DNA of 25,585 nucleotides, taken from the NCBI GenBank assembly GCA_021822115.1, contig JAJZSA010000034.1, positions 1 through 25,585 on the forward strand, in the 5' to 3' direction. The notes beneath the pieces are model-generated. The model ran no database searches, was not told the origin of the DNA, and worked only from the letters and a program-made list of their open reading frames with translations. A program made the position numbers and the translations under genes. Source of the stretch: Pseudomonadota bacterium (lineage in GTDB: Bacteria; Pseudomonadota; Gammaproteobacteria; Burkholderiales; Gallionellaceae). Of the stretch, positions 1 through 6,574 are shown one piece after another (the stretch's first letter is position 1; each line of letters begins with the position of its first letter).

Positions 1-968
1 CCCTTCTGCGCGGCGTCCAGTTCATTGAAGGTGAGGTCGAGGCCGATCAGCTTGCCGGCGAACACTTCCTGCAACAGCGGCGAGGCCATGCCGATGATGC
101 CGATGCCGGCGGTCACGTTCAGGCACAGCACGCTCCACACCAGCCAGAACTGCGGCGTCTTCCAGGCCACGTCCAGATGCACGTTGCGGTCGGTGACCAT
201 GCTCTTCTTCTTGGTCTCCTGCGGCGGTGTCCAGCCGGCGGGCTTCCAGTTATCGGCCGGGATGCGGTAACCCAGTGCGCCCGCCATCATGAACACGAAA
301 TAGATCAGCGCCATCACCACGAAGGTCTCCCACACGCCGACGGAAACAGGCGTGGCGAAATACTTCATCAGCATGTCGGCCAGCGGGGCGCCGATCATCG
401 CGCCGCCGCCGAAGCCCATGATGGCCATGCCGGTGGCCATGCCGCGCCGGTCGGGGAACCATTTCATCAGCGTGGACACGGGCGAGATGTAGCCCAGGCC
501 GAGACCGATGCCGCCGATCACGCCCGAGCCCAGCCACAGCATCCAGATCTGGTGCAGGTGGATGCCCAGCGCCGAGATCAGCAGGCCGCCGCTCCAGCAG
601 ATGGCAGCCACCACGCCGGCGCGGCGCGGGCCCACGCGTTCCAGCCAGCCGCCCCAGATGGCGGCCGAGATGCCGAGGAATACGAAGAACAGCGTGTACA
701 TCCAGCCCAGCATGGAGATCTTCCAGTCGCAGGTGGTGGCGAACAGTTGCGCGAAGAAGCCCATGTCTGCGCCGCAGGCGATGGATTCGCTGATGCCCAC
801 CGCCTTGGACAATGGCAGCCAGAACACCGAGAAGCCATAGGCCATGCCGATGCACAGGTGGATGGCCAGCGCGGCGGGCGGTACCAGCCAGCGGTTGAAG
901 CCCGGGCGGGCGATGATGCGGGCGCGGTCGAGGAAACCGGGCGCCTGTGCGGCTTGCGCATGTTGCAT
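1..968 (-). CDS. MFS transporter, oxalate/formate antiporter (OFA) type, partial (C-terminus beyond left edge)
   Basis: Inner-membrane major facilitator that probably exchanges or imports a small organic anion. Reading down from 968 the frame stays open to base 1, giving about 322 residues of a protein usually near 430-550 residues. Visible features: a first membrane span around residues 33-53 (LAIHLCIGMAYGFSVFWLPL), several further hydrophobic spans, the loop WGGWLERVGPRRAG, the stretch WFPDRRGMATGMAIMGFGGG typical of the OFA subfamily, and a later segment beginning NVTAGIGIIGMASPLLQEVF that also fits OFA members. The ATG at 968 follows AAGGAG with about 9 bases spacing. The family is well supported. 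The substrate is not: OFA-family proteins include oxalate/formate exchangers and many uncharacterised monocarboxylate carriers. No oxalate-degrading enzyme is visible next to it. Confidence 0.88.
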   Translation of the reverse strand, partial: MQHAQAAQAPGFLDRARIIARPGFNRWLVPPAALAIHLCIGMAYGFSVFWLPLSKAVGISESIACGADMGFFAQLFATTCDWKISMLGWMYTLFFVFLGISAAIWGGWLERVGPRRAGVVAAICWSGGLLISALGIHLHQIWMLWLGSGVIGGIGLGLGYISPVSTLMKWFPDRRGMATGMAIMGFGGGAMIGAPLADMLMKYFATPVSVGVWETFVVMALIYFVFMMAGALGYRIPADNWKPAGWTPPQETKKKSMVTDRNVHLDVAWKTPQFWLVWSVLCLNVTAGIGIIGMASPLLQEVFAGKLIGLDLTFNELDAAQK

Positions 969-1022
969 GGGAGACACTCCTTGTCGATGGTGAAGCGGGC
1001 CGGCAGCGGGCAGCGGAAAGAT

Positions 1023-1043
1023 CGCGCCCCCGGCGAGGGCGCG
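1023..1043. repeat. Inverted repeat in the leader of the MFS gene
   Basis: Perfect 7-base arms CGCGCCC and GGGCGCG are separated by CCGGCGA. The repeat lies just downstream of the predicted -10 of the MFS gene, so it would overlap the transcription start. It could be a repressor site or an mRNA hairpin. Its high GC content makes chance occurrence possible. Confidence 0.35.
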
Positions 1044-1044
1044 C

Positions 1045-1074
1045 ATTATCTTGCCAACCGGATGCCCAGGGCAA
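1045..1074 (-). promoter_or_regulatory. Predicted sigma70-like promoter of the MFS gene
   Basis: On the minus strand TTGCCC (1074-1069) and GATAAT (1050-1045) are separated by 18 bases. The -10 matches the consensus at 5 of 6 positions and the -35 at 4 of 6. Transcription would start near 1038, about 70 bases before the ATG at 968. Prediction from sequence only. Confidence 0.4.
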
Positions 1075-1172
1075 ACGTTAGCCCCCTATACGCCTACGCC
1101 AATCGGGGGATTGCCGGCATGGCGGGGGGCGATGTTCTAATAACGACCGGGGAAAATGGATAAGGGGGAGCG

Positions 1173-1793
1173 ATGCACAGCAAACAACATTGGGAAAGTG
1201 TGTACCACAGCAAGGCGACCGACACGGTGAGCTGGTTCCAGCCGCATGCCGAGTTGTCGCTGGATCTGATCCGCAACACCGGGGTCGGCAAACAGGCGGG
1301 CATCATCGATGTGGGCGGCGGCGCTTCCACACTGGTGGACGACCTGCTGGCCGATGGCTATGTCGATCTCACCGTGCTCGACCTGTCGCGCGCCGCGTTG
1401 GCGACGGCCCGGCGCCGGCTGGGTGCTCAGGAGAGCATGGTGCGCTGGATCGAAGCGGACATCACCGAAGTGGAGCTGCCGCGCAAACGTTACGACGTGT
1501 GGCACGACCGCGCGGTGTTCCATTTCCTCACCACGCCGGAAGCGCGCGAGGCTTATGTGCAGACCGTGTTCCAGGCGGTGAAGCCGGGCGGCCACGTGAT
1601 CGTCGCCACCTTCGCCGAAGACGGCCCCGAACAGTGCAGCGGCTTGCCGGTGATGCGTTACCGCCCGGATGAATTGCATGACGAGTTCGGCGAAGCGTTC
1701 ACCTTGCTCAAGCATCAGAAGGAAGCGCACCACACGCCGGCCGGCAAGGTGCAGCAGTTCGTCTATTGCTATTGCCGACGCGCGGAGAGCTGA
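1173..1793 (+). CDS. Class I SAM-dependent methyltransferase
   Basis: Cytoplasmic methyltransferase of 206 residues using S-adenosylmethionine; acceptor substrate unknown. The Rossmann-type SAM site is clear: motif I IIDVGGGAS (residues 44-52), the acidic residue ending beta-2 at D70 (TVLDLS), D96 in the EADI segment, and the post-motif KPGG (137-140). The N-terminal HWESVYHSKATDTVSWFQPH pattern is common in small class I methyltransferases that act on small molecules or on protein side chains. No transmembrane segment is seen. The ATG at 1173 follows AAGGGGGAG. It is divergent from the MFS gene and convergent with the next methyltransferase, only 10 bases apart, so the two do not share an operon. 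Family call firm, function open. Confidence 0.88.
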   Translation: MHSKQHWESVYHSKATDTVSWFQPHAELSLDLIRNTGVGKQAGIIDVGGGASTLVDDLLADGYVDLTVLDLSRAALATARRRLGAQESMVRWIEADITEVELPRKRYDVWHDRAVFHFLTTPEAREAYVQTVFQAVKPGGHVIVATFAEDGPEQCSGLPVMRYRPDELHDEFGEAFTLLKHQKEAHHTPAGKVQQFVYCYCRRAES

Positions 1794-1803
1794 GCGCGGC
1801 GGC

Positions 1804-2430
1804 TCACTTCTGCAACACGATGCGCCGGAACCAGCCGCCGGCCAGTGCGCCTTCGTCGCACACCACGCGCAGTTCCGGCGCGGCGCTGAGCACTTCCTCG
1901 AACACCACGTCCATGCGCGTCGCCAGCCGGCGCGACAGCGGGTTGAGCAGGCGGCGCAACGGCGCGCGCTGACCCGGTTGCAGGAACTTGTCGAACAGCA
2001 GGATGGTGCCGCCGGGTTTGAGCACGCGCGCCGCCTCGCTCAGCACGCGCTGCGGTTCCGGCACCACGGCCACGATCAGGTGCAGCACCACATGGTCGAA
2101 CTGCGCATCGGCGAACGGCAGCGCCATGCTGTCGCCCAGCACGAAATCCACTTCCACCACAGTCTTGCGCGCTTGCGCACGCGCCAGCATCGGCGGACTG
2201 AAATCCAGTGCCGTATAACGATGACGTGGGGGCAGGAGCGGCAGATCGAGGCCGGTGCCGGCGCCGCTGATGAGCACGCGTTTCTCGCCGTTGCTGGGCA
2301 AGGCAGCCAGCGAGTCGCGGCGCGCAAGGCGCATGGGGCGTTCGATGACGTAATCGTAGAGCGGTGCGATGAGGCGATAGCTCAAGCGCAGCAGAGGGTT
2401 CTGGCGGTGGGGCGTGTGCGGGGTGGTCAT
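1804..2430 (-). CDS. Class I SAM-dependent methyltransferase (UbiE/phospholipid methyltransferase-like)
   Basis: A 208-residue methyltransferase. Motif I is VLISGAGTGLDLP (residues 52-64), followed by TALDFSPPML with the ribose-binding acidic residue D76, then GDSMALPFAD (99-108), the FDHVV segment (111-115) and RVLKPGGTILLFDKF (135-149). The N-terminal YRLIAPLYDYVIERPMR segment resembles UbiE and PmtA-like enzymes that methylate quinone precursors or phosphatidylethanolamine. Because ubiA and ubiC are in the same window a quinone role is tempting, but this gene is not in their operon and true UbiE proteins are longer (about 245 residues). It ends 10 bases from the convergent neighbour and lies downstream of the orphan gene at 2481-2990 with a hairpin between them. 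Confidence 0.85.
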   Translation of the reverse strand: MTTPHTPHRQNPLLRLSYRLIAPLYDYVIERPMRLARRDSLAALPSNGEKRVLISGAGTGLDLPLLPPRHRYTALDFSPPMLARAQARKTVVEVDFVLGDSMALPFADAQFDHVVLHLIVAVVPEPQRVLSEAARVLKPGGTILLFDKFLQPGQRAPLRRLLNPLSRRLATRMDVVFEEVLSAAPELRVVCDEGALAGGWFRRIVLQK

Positions 2431-2450
2431 GGGTGGCGCCCCCGTTGCGC

Positions 2451-2469
2451 GGGCATCCGCTGGATGCCC
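2451..2469. terminator. Perfect stem-loop, possible terminator without a U-tract
   Basis: GGGCATCC, loop GCT, GGATGCCC: a perfect 8-base stem. It lies 12 bases beyond the stop of the orphan gene at 2481 and 21 bases before the ATG at 2430 of the methyltransferase. No T-run follows on the minus strand, so it is not a classic intrinsic terminator. It may be an attenuating or mRNA 3'-end-stabilising hairpin. Confidence 0.45.
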
Positions 2470-2480
2470 GGCGGTCAGGT

Positions 2481-2990
2481 TCAGGCGACGGCGATGGCCG
2501 CGCTCTGGTTGCTATCGTTGCTGCTGTTGAGTTCCTGGTTCTTCTGGTACTGCGCCTGCATCAGCGCGGCCTGGGCGCTTTGACTGCTGGCACTGGCTTG
2601 CGGCGTCTGGCCGAACTGGGTCAGCGTGTCGGCGGGCGAACTGCCGTTCTGTGCGGCATCGGTGTTCAGCGTGCCTTGTTCCTGCGTGATGGCATCCTGT
2701 GCGTTCCTCACCGCGTCGCGTGCGGCCTGTTCGGTGTCGCTGCTGCCGGCTTGCGGCACTGCCTGCTGGAACTGGGTGAGCAGGCCGGAGGCGTTATAGG
2801 TGAGCGCGGAGCTGGCGGCGTTGCGGTCGTTGCTGGTCAGCGTGGCGATGACCGAGCTTTGCGCATTGGCGGCCTGTTCCTGGGGGTTCTGCTTCTGCTG
2901 CGCGGCGGCCGCCGCGTTGGCGTCGCTGGGCTGTACGCTTTGCGAATAGCTGTTCAGGCTGTTGGCGGAAAGACCGGGGATGGTGGCCAT
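2481..2990 (-). CDS. Hypothetical Ala/Gln/Ser/Asn-rich low-complexity protein
   Basis: I do not recognise this 169-residue protein. It is very rich in Ala, Gln, Ser and Asn, has no cysteine, no tryptophan, no obvious signal peptide and no transmembrane segment. Helix-forming stretches such as NAAAAAQQKQNPQEQAANAQ (residues 25-44) alternate with Ser/Asn-rich linkers. It is likely extended or partly disordered; the composition recalls flagellar-filament or surface-associated proteins, but that is only compositional similarity. The gene is probably real: the ATG at 2990 follows AAGGAG, there is a good promoter just upstream (3024-3052), and a stem-loop lies behind it. It would be a single-gene transcript starting next to the end of oxyR. 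Confidence 0.65.
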   Translation of the reverse strand: MATIPGLSANSLNSYSQSVQPSDANAAAAAQQKQNPQEQAANAQSSVIATLTSNDRNAASSALTYNASGLLTQFQQAVPQAGSSDTEQAARDAVRNAQDAITQEQGTLNTDAAQNGSSPADTLTQFGQTPQASASSQSAQAALMQAQYQKNQELNSSNDSNQSAAIAVA

Positions 2991-3023
2991 GGTGCGCTCC
3001 TTGCGATTGCGGGTATGGGCGGC

Positions 3024-3052
3024 ATTCTACGACGCCGTCCGGCGCGCGCCAA
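3024..3052 (-). promoter_or_regulatory. Predicted sigma70-like promoter of the low-complexity protein gene
   Basis: On the minus strand TTGGCG (3052-3047) and TAGAAT (3029-3024) are spaced by exactly 17 bases. The start point would be near 3017, giving a leader of about 27 bases before the ATG at 2990. It begins 7 bases after the oxyR stop, so the gene is probably transcribed separately from oxyR. Confidence 0.55.
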
Positions 3053-3059
3053 CCACGAC

Positions 3060-3959
3060 TTATAGCGTGTGGATGCCGGGGATTTTTGCCTGCCGCACCG
3101 CCTCGGCCAGCACTTCGATGGCTTGCGGCCGGGCAAAGCTCTTGCGCCAGGCCAGCGCGATGCGGCGCGAGGGGGCGGGCTGGGTGAACGGCACCACGCT
3201 GAGCAGCTTGCTGCGATAGCGCGCGCTGTTGGCCGAAGCCGGCAGCACCGTGATGCCGAGACCGGAAGCCACCATGTTGCGCAGGGTCTCCAGCGAAGTG
3301 CCATGCTGGATGTCGTTGCGCTTGCGGCTGTCCGGGCAGGCCTCGGCCACCTGGTTGCTGTAGCAATGGCCGGAATCCAGCAGCAGCACTTTCTCCTGCG
3401 CCAGCTCGCCGGGCTTCAGGCTGCGTCGTTTGGCCAGTCGGTGTTCGACGTTCAGCACCACCTGGAACGGTTCGTCGTACAGCGGGCGGGTGAGCAGGTT
3501 GCCGTCGCCGAAGGGTAGCGCGATGACGATGGCATCCAGCTTGCCGTTGCGCAGCAGCGTGTCCAGGTTGGCGGTGATGTTCTCTTCCACTTCCAGCGCC
3601 ATGTCGGGCGCGAGCTTCTTCAGTGCCGGGATGAGGTCGGGCAACAGGTAAGGGCCGACGCTGTGGATCACTCCGAGACGCAGCGGCGCCGCCAACTGGT
3701 CGCTGCCTTCGGCGGCGATGGCGTGGATGCGTGCCGCTTCTTCCAGCACGCGCTGCGCCTGTTCCACGATGGCGGTGCCGACCGGCGTGGCGCTCACCTC
3801 GGTCTTGCTGCGTTCGAAGATCTGCACGCCCAGCTCGTCTTCCAGCTTCTGGATGGCCAGCGACAGCGCCGGCTGGCTGATGAAACAGCGCTCGGCGGCA
3901 CGCCGGAAATTGCGTTCCTGGGCGACGGCGACGATGAAACGCAGTTCGTTGAGGGTCAT
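3060..3959 (-). CDS. oxyR: LysR-family hydrogen peroxide sensor and transcription regulator OxyR
   Basis: 299 residues, close to the 305 of the E. coli protein. An N-terminal winged helix-turn-helix occupies residues 1-60 (AERCFISQPALSLAIQKLED) and a LysR substrate/effector domain follows. The decisive evidence is the redox pair: LLLDSGHC places a cysteine at 199 and EACPD places one at 208, the same positions as the peroxidatic and resolving cysteines of E. coli OxyR, followed by the OxyR-typical TSLETLRNMVASGLGITVLP. Oxidation forms the C199-C208 disulfide and switches DNA binding. It is divergent from the rubrerythrin-rubredoxin-reductase-dps block, which fits control of that block. A perfect inverted repeat (3972-3994) sits just before its ribosome site AAGGAGG, suggesting autoregulation. 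Confidence 0.95.
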   Translation of the reverse strand: MTLNELRFIVAVAQERNFRRAAERCFISQPALSLAIQKLEDELGVQIFERSKTEVSATPVGTAIVEQAQRVLEEAARIHAIAAEGSDQLAAPLRLGVIHSVGPYLLPDLIPALKKLAPDMALEVEENITANLDTLLRNGKLDAIVIALPFGDGNLLTRPLYDEPFQVVLNVEHRLAKRRSLKPGELAQEKVLLLDSGHCYSNQVAEACPDSRKRNDIQHGTSLETLRNMVASGLGITVLPASANSARYRSKLLSVVPFTQPAPSRRIALAWRKSFARPQAIEVLAEAVRQAKIPGIHTL

Positions 3960-3971
3960 GGCTGCCTCCTT

Positions 3972-3994
3972 GGTGATTTGGATACTAAATCACC
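3972..3994. promoter_or_regulatory. Inverted repeat abutting the oxyR ribosome site; candidate OxyR operator
   Basis: GGTGATTT, 7-base spacer GGATACT, AAATCACC: perfect 8-base arms. The inner part has the geometry ATTT-N7-AAAT, the same spacing as the ATAG-N7-CTAT unit described for E. coli OxyR, though with different bases. It overlaps the first base or two of the oxyR Shine-Dalgarno sequence, so it could act on DNA (autorepression) or as an mRNA hairpin. Confidence 0.5.
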
Positions 3995-4006
3995 ATTGCC
4001 AGAACA

Positions 4007-4021
4007 ATCAATTGGATTGAT
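4007..4021. promoter_or_regulatory. LysR-type box (ATC-N9-GAT) between oxyR and rubrerythrin
   Basis: ATCAAT, TGG, ATTGAT: perfect 6-base arms making the ATC-N9-GAT pattern typical of LysR-family regulatory sites. Its start is 31 bases, about three helical turns, from the equivalent position of the ATTT-N7-AAAT unit in 3972-3994, so a tetrameric regulator could bind both on one DNA face. Most likely an OxyR site, by position. Confidence 0.5.
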
Positions 4022-4088
4022 GTCGTGCGCATCACTAGATTGGCAACCGTGGCTCAACGGCCACCGTCAACCAACCAAGGAGAGAATC

Positions 4089-4562
4089 ATGTCACGACCC
4101 GAGATCAAGACCCGTGCCAATCTGGAAGCTGCGCTGGCCGGTGAATCCATGGCGCATACCAAATATCGCTACTTCGCCGCGATCGCCCGCGCCGAAGGCA
4201 ACGAGGAAGTGGCGCGCGTGTTCGAGGAGACCGCCGCGCAGGAAGTGCAGCATGCCTTGGGTCATCTCGACCTGCTGTATCCGAAGAACGAGATGAGCAC
4301 CGCACGTTGCTTGCAGATGGCGATCGACGGCGAGACCTACGAATACACCGAGATGTATCCGGGCTTCCTCAACACCGCGCAGCAGGAAGGGCAGGCCGCC
4401 GCAGTGGCTGAGATCAGCGAACAGATCGCCGAATCGCAGGAGCACGCTGCGCTGTTCAAGGCCACGCTGGAGAAAGCGGCCAAGCGTTTCGCCGCCCTGG
4501 CCAAAGTGGAAGAACGTCATGCCAACCAGTACCGCGCCGCTTTGGCCAAGGTCACGGTTTAA
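4089..4562 (+). CDS. Rubrerythrin, diiron domain only (no rubredoxin tail)
   Basis: Cytoplasmic diiron peroxidase that reduces hydrogen peroxide with electrons from rubredoxin. The 157 residues hold the four-helix ferritin-like fold with expected iron ligands: E19 (AGESMAH), E52 and H55 (QEVQHA), the E82-E85-E88 segment (GETYEYTEMYP) and E115/E118-H119 (AESQEHA). The C-terminal rubredoxin domain with two CxxC pairs found in classical rubrerythrin (about 190 residues) is absent, and a separate rubredoxin starts 23 bases downstream, so the two halves are encoded as separate proteins. The ATG at 4089 follows AAGGAGAG. It is first in a same-strand block with rubredoxin, rubredoxin reductase and dps, and divergent from oxyR, which probably induces it under peroxide. 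Confidence 0.93.
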   Translation: MSRPEIKTRANLEAALAGESMAHTKYRYFAAIARAEGNEEVARVFEETAAQEVQHALGHLDLLYPKNEMSTARCLQMAIDGETYEYTEMYPGFLNTAQQEGQAAAVAEISEQIAESQEHAALFKATLEKAAKRFAALAKVEERHANQYRAALAKVTV

Positions 4563-4585
4563 CCGGATAGTCGAAGGAGAACATC

Positions 4586-4750
4586 ATGAAAGTATGGCAA
4601 TGCGTAGTGTGTGGTTTCATCTATGACGAAGCGGCGGGATTGCCCGCCGAGGGCATCGCTCCCGGCACGCGCTGGGTCGATATCCCGGAAGACTGGGCGT
4701 GTCCGGACTGTGGCGTGGCCAAGGCCGATTTCGAGATGGTCGAGGTCTGA
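4586..4750 (+). CDS. Rubredoxin
   Basis: A 54-residue electron carrier with one iron bound by four cysteines. Both knuckles are complete: CVVCG (C6, C9) and CPDCG (C39, C42), with the family's FIYDEAAG segment after the first and PEDWACPDC around the second. The ATG at 4586 follows AAGGAGA. It lies 23 bases after rubrerythrin and 15 bases before the flavoprotein, clearly one operon. It should accept electrons from the downstream reductase and pass them to the rubrerythrin diiron site, replacing the missing fused domain. Confidence 0.95.
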   Translation: MKVWQCVVCGFIYDEAAGLPAEGIAPGTRWVDIPEDWACPDCGVAKADFEMVEV

Positions 4751-4765
4751 GCGGAGGACATAGTC

Positions 4766-5923
4766 ATGGCACCCATCGTCGTCATCGGCAGCGGCCTGGC
4801 CGCCTACAGCGTGATCCGCGAATTGCGCAAGCTGGAGCGCGACCTCCCGCTGACCCTGGTGACGCGCGACAGCGGGGACTATTACTCCAAGCCCATGCTG
4901 TCCAACGCGCTGGCGCAAGGCAAGGATGCCGCCGGTCTGGTATCGACTCAGGCGGCGGAGATGGCCGCGCAATGGAACTTTACCTTGCACAACCGCTGCC
5001 AGGTGGACGCCATCGATACGGTGGGCAAGCGGGTGTCGACTTCGCAGGGTGAACTGGCTTACAGCCGATTGGTGCTGGCGCTTGGTGCCGATCCGATACG
5101 CCTTCCGTTGCAGGGCGCTGCGGCGGATGCGGTGATGGCGGTCAACGATATCGACGACTATGCCCGGCTGCATCAGGCGATGCGCGACGTGCGGCACATC
5201 ACCATCCTGGGCGGTGGGTTGATCGGGTGCGAGTTCGCCAACGATTGGGCTGCGGCTGGATACGGCGTCAGCGTCATCGATCCCGGCACTTATCCGCTCG
5301 CTAGCCTGATGCCGGAGCGCGCCGGCAGGCAATTGCTCGCGCCGCTGGCGCAGCTCGGGGTGGATTGGCGTTTCGGTCGTGCGGTCAGCCAGGTCGAGCA
5401 TGCGCCCGAAGGTTATCGGCTGACGCTGACCGATGGTGAGCATCTGCACACCGGACTGGTGTTGTCCGCTGTCGGCCTGCGGCCGCGCACCGCGCTGGCA
5501 CAGGCTGCCGGGCTGGCGGTGGGGCGCGGCATCCAGGTGGATGCGGCCTGGCGCAGCAGCGTAGCGGACATCCATGCACTGGGCGATTGCGCGGAGCTCG
5601 ACGGCCGGGTGCTGCCCTTTGTGCAGCCGATCCTGCATGCTGCGCGTGCCTTGGCGCAGACCTTGTGCGGCCGCGAGACGCGGGTGGATTTGCCGGCCAT
5701 GCCGGTGGTGGTGAAGACCCCGGCACACCCGGTGGCGATCCTGCCGGTCGCACGCGAAGCGCGCGGGGTATGGCGCCAGCTGGAGGATGGCGGCGGCGTG
5801 AAGATGGGATTCTTCGATGCCGAGGATGTGTTGCGCGGATTCGCACTGACCGGACGGCATGCCAGCGCGCGTGTGGAAATGATGCGGTATGTCGGACAGC
5901 GACTGCCAGCCGCGGTAACATGA
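4766..5923 (+). CDS. FAD-dependent rubredoxin:NAD(P)H reductase
   Basis: 385-residue cytoplasmic flavoprotein that passes electrons from NAD(P)H to rubredoxin. The FAD-binding dinucleotide fold is at the N-terminus (VVIGSGLAAY, residues 5-14), the NAD(P)H fold in the middle (ILGGGLIGCEFA, 147-158), and the FAD-ribityl motif IHALGDCAE at 269-277. The SKPMLSNAL segment (41-49) is typical of rubredoxin reductases of the AlkT/RubB type and related NADH:rubredoxin reductases. No redox CxxC is seen, as expected for this group. GGAGG precedes the ATG at 4766. Position directly behind rubredoxin and rubrerythrin supports the substrate. Nicotinamide preference cannot be read from the sequence with confidence. 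Confidence 0.92.
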   Translation: MAPIVVIGSGLAAYSVIRELRKLERDLPLTLVTRDSGDYYSKPMLSNALAQGKDAAGLVSTQAAEMAAQWNFTLHNRCQVDAIDTVGKRVSTSQGELAYSRLVLALGADPIRLPLQGAAADAVMAVNDIDDYARLHQAMRDVRHITILGGGLIGCEFANDWAAAGYGVSVIDPGTYPLASLMPERAGRQLLAPLAQLGVDWRFGRAVSQVEHAPEGYRLTLTDGEHLHTGLVLSAVGLRPRTALAQAAGLAVGRGIQVDAAWRSSVADIHALGDCAELDGRVLPFVQPILHAARALAQTLCGRETRVDLPAMPVVVKTPAHPVAILPVAREARGVWRQLEDGGGVKMGFFDAEDVLRGFALTGRHASARVEMMRYVGQRLPAAVT

Positions 5924-5959
5924 AAGCCCGGTACCTGCTATCGCAACATGGTTTACCAC

Positions 5960-5972
5960 TTCATTCAATGAA
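5960..5972. repeat. Short palindrome before dps
   Basis: TTCATT-C-AATGAA, perfect 6-base arms, sits in the 61-base gap before dps and overlaps the start of its AAAGGAG ribosome site. It could be a regulator site or a translation-modulating hairpin. It is short enough to be chance. Confidence 0.3.
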
Positions 5973-5984
5973 AGGAGAACGATC

Positions 5985-6467
5985 ATGAGCAAGACATCCG
6001 ACATCAATATCGGCATCAGCGACAAGGACCGCAAGAAGATCGCCGAAGGCCTGTCGCGCATGCTGGCCGACACCTACACCCTTTATCTCAAGACGCACAA
6101 CTTCCACTGGAACGTCACCGGCCCCATGTTCCAGACGCTGCACCTGATGTTCATGACGCAATACACCGAGATCTGGAACGCCGTGGACCTGGTGGCGGAA
6201 CGCATCCGTGCATTGGGCCATCCGGCGCCGGGCAGCTATCAGGAGTTCGCCGCGTTGACCCGCATCAAGGACAGCACGGGCACCCTCCCGGCCAAGGAGA
6301 TGATCAAGCAGCTGGTGGAAGGGCAGGAGACCGTGGTGCGCACCGCACGCGAAGTGCTGCCCATCGCCGAGAAGGCGGGCGATCAGCCGACCGTCGACCT
6401 GCTCTCCGCCCGCATGGAAGTGCATGAAAAAAACGCGTGGATGCTGAGAAGTCTGTTGGAGGAATAA
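5985..6467 (+). CDS. dps: Dps-family ferritin-like DNA-protection protein
   Basis: 160 residues, normal for Dps, a dodecameric shell that oxidises Fe(II) with hydrogen peroxide, stores the iron and protects DNA from Fenton chemistry. The intersubunit ferroxidase ligands are present in canonical spacing: H38/H41 in KTHNFHWNVTG, H53, then D68 and E72 in NAVDLVAERI. The N-terminus MSKTSDINIGISDKDRKKIA is short but contains several lysines, so DNA binding is plausible. AAAGGAG precedes the ATG at 5985. It follows the rubredoxin reductase by 61 bases, so it is either the last gene of the peroxide operon or has its own promoter. Co-location with OxyR matches OxyR control of dps in enterobacteria. 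Confidence 0.94.
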   Translation: MSKTSDINIGISDKDRKKIAEGLSRMLADTYTLYLKTHNFHWNVTGPMFQTLHLMFMTQYTEIWNAVDLVAERIRALGHPAPGSYQEFAALTRIKDSTGTLPAKEMIKQLVEGQETVVRTAREVLPIAEKAGDQPTVDLLSARMEVHEKNAWMLRSLLEE

Positions 6468-6504
6468 GCGGATTCGAGAGCACTGCCGTGCCTACGCGTT
6501 TTTT
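6428..6504. repeat. Long-range inverted repeat spanning the dps 3' end; possible terminator
   Basis: AAAAAACGCGT (6428-6438, inside the last codons of dps) is the exact reverse complement of ACGCGTTTTTT (6494-6504) downstream. The second arm ends in six Ts and is preceded by a small GCAC-TGCC-GTGC hairpin (6480-6490). The T-run could serve termination of dps, and the long-range pairing could compete with it. Weak evidence. Confidence 0.35.
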
Positions 6505-6515
6505 CGGTGAAGACT

Positions 6516-6540
6516 CATGCGGCGGTCTCATCGCCGCGTG
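6516..6540. terminator. Stem-loop downstream of dps
   Basis: CATGCGGCG, loop GTCTCAT, CGCCGCGTG: nine pairs with one G-T. It lies about 50 bases after the dps stop and beyond the T-run at 6499-6504. No T-tract follows on either strand, so it would be an mRNA end hairpin rather than a standard intrinsic terminator. Confidence 0.35.
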
Positions 6541-6574
6541 ATGTCGCAATCCAAAGGACGCCGTTGCACACCTC

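Noticed and set aside
1099..1112. Inverted repeat CAATC-GGGG-GATTG upstream of the first methyltransferase
   Set aside because: Five-base arms in a compositionally biased spot; too short to call.
1111..1141. Possible promoter TTGCCG ... TCTAAT for the methyltransferase at 1173
   Set aside because: The spacer is 19 bases and the match is weak, so it was not listed as a feature.
177..1163. Long open frames on both strands over the left-edge transporter
   Set aside because: The frame that runs off the left edge reads as a clean MFS transporter with hydrophobic spans and a good ribosome site; the others are Arg/His/Pro-rich shadows.
3960..4088. A canonical OxyR site made of ATAG-N7-CTAT repeats
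   Set aside because: The exact tetranucleotides are not present; only the spacing is kept, so I report LysR-type inverted repeats instead of a consensus OxyR box.
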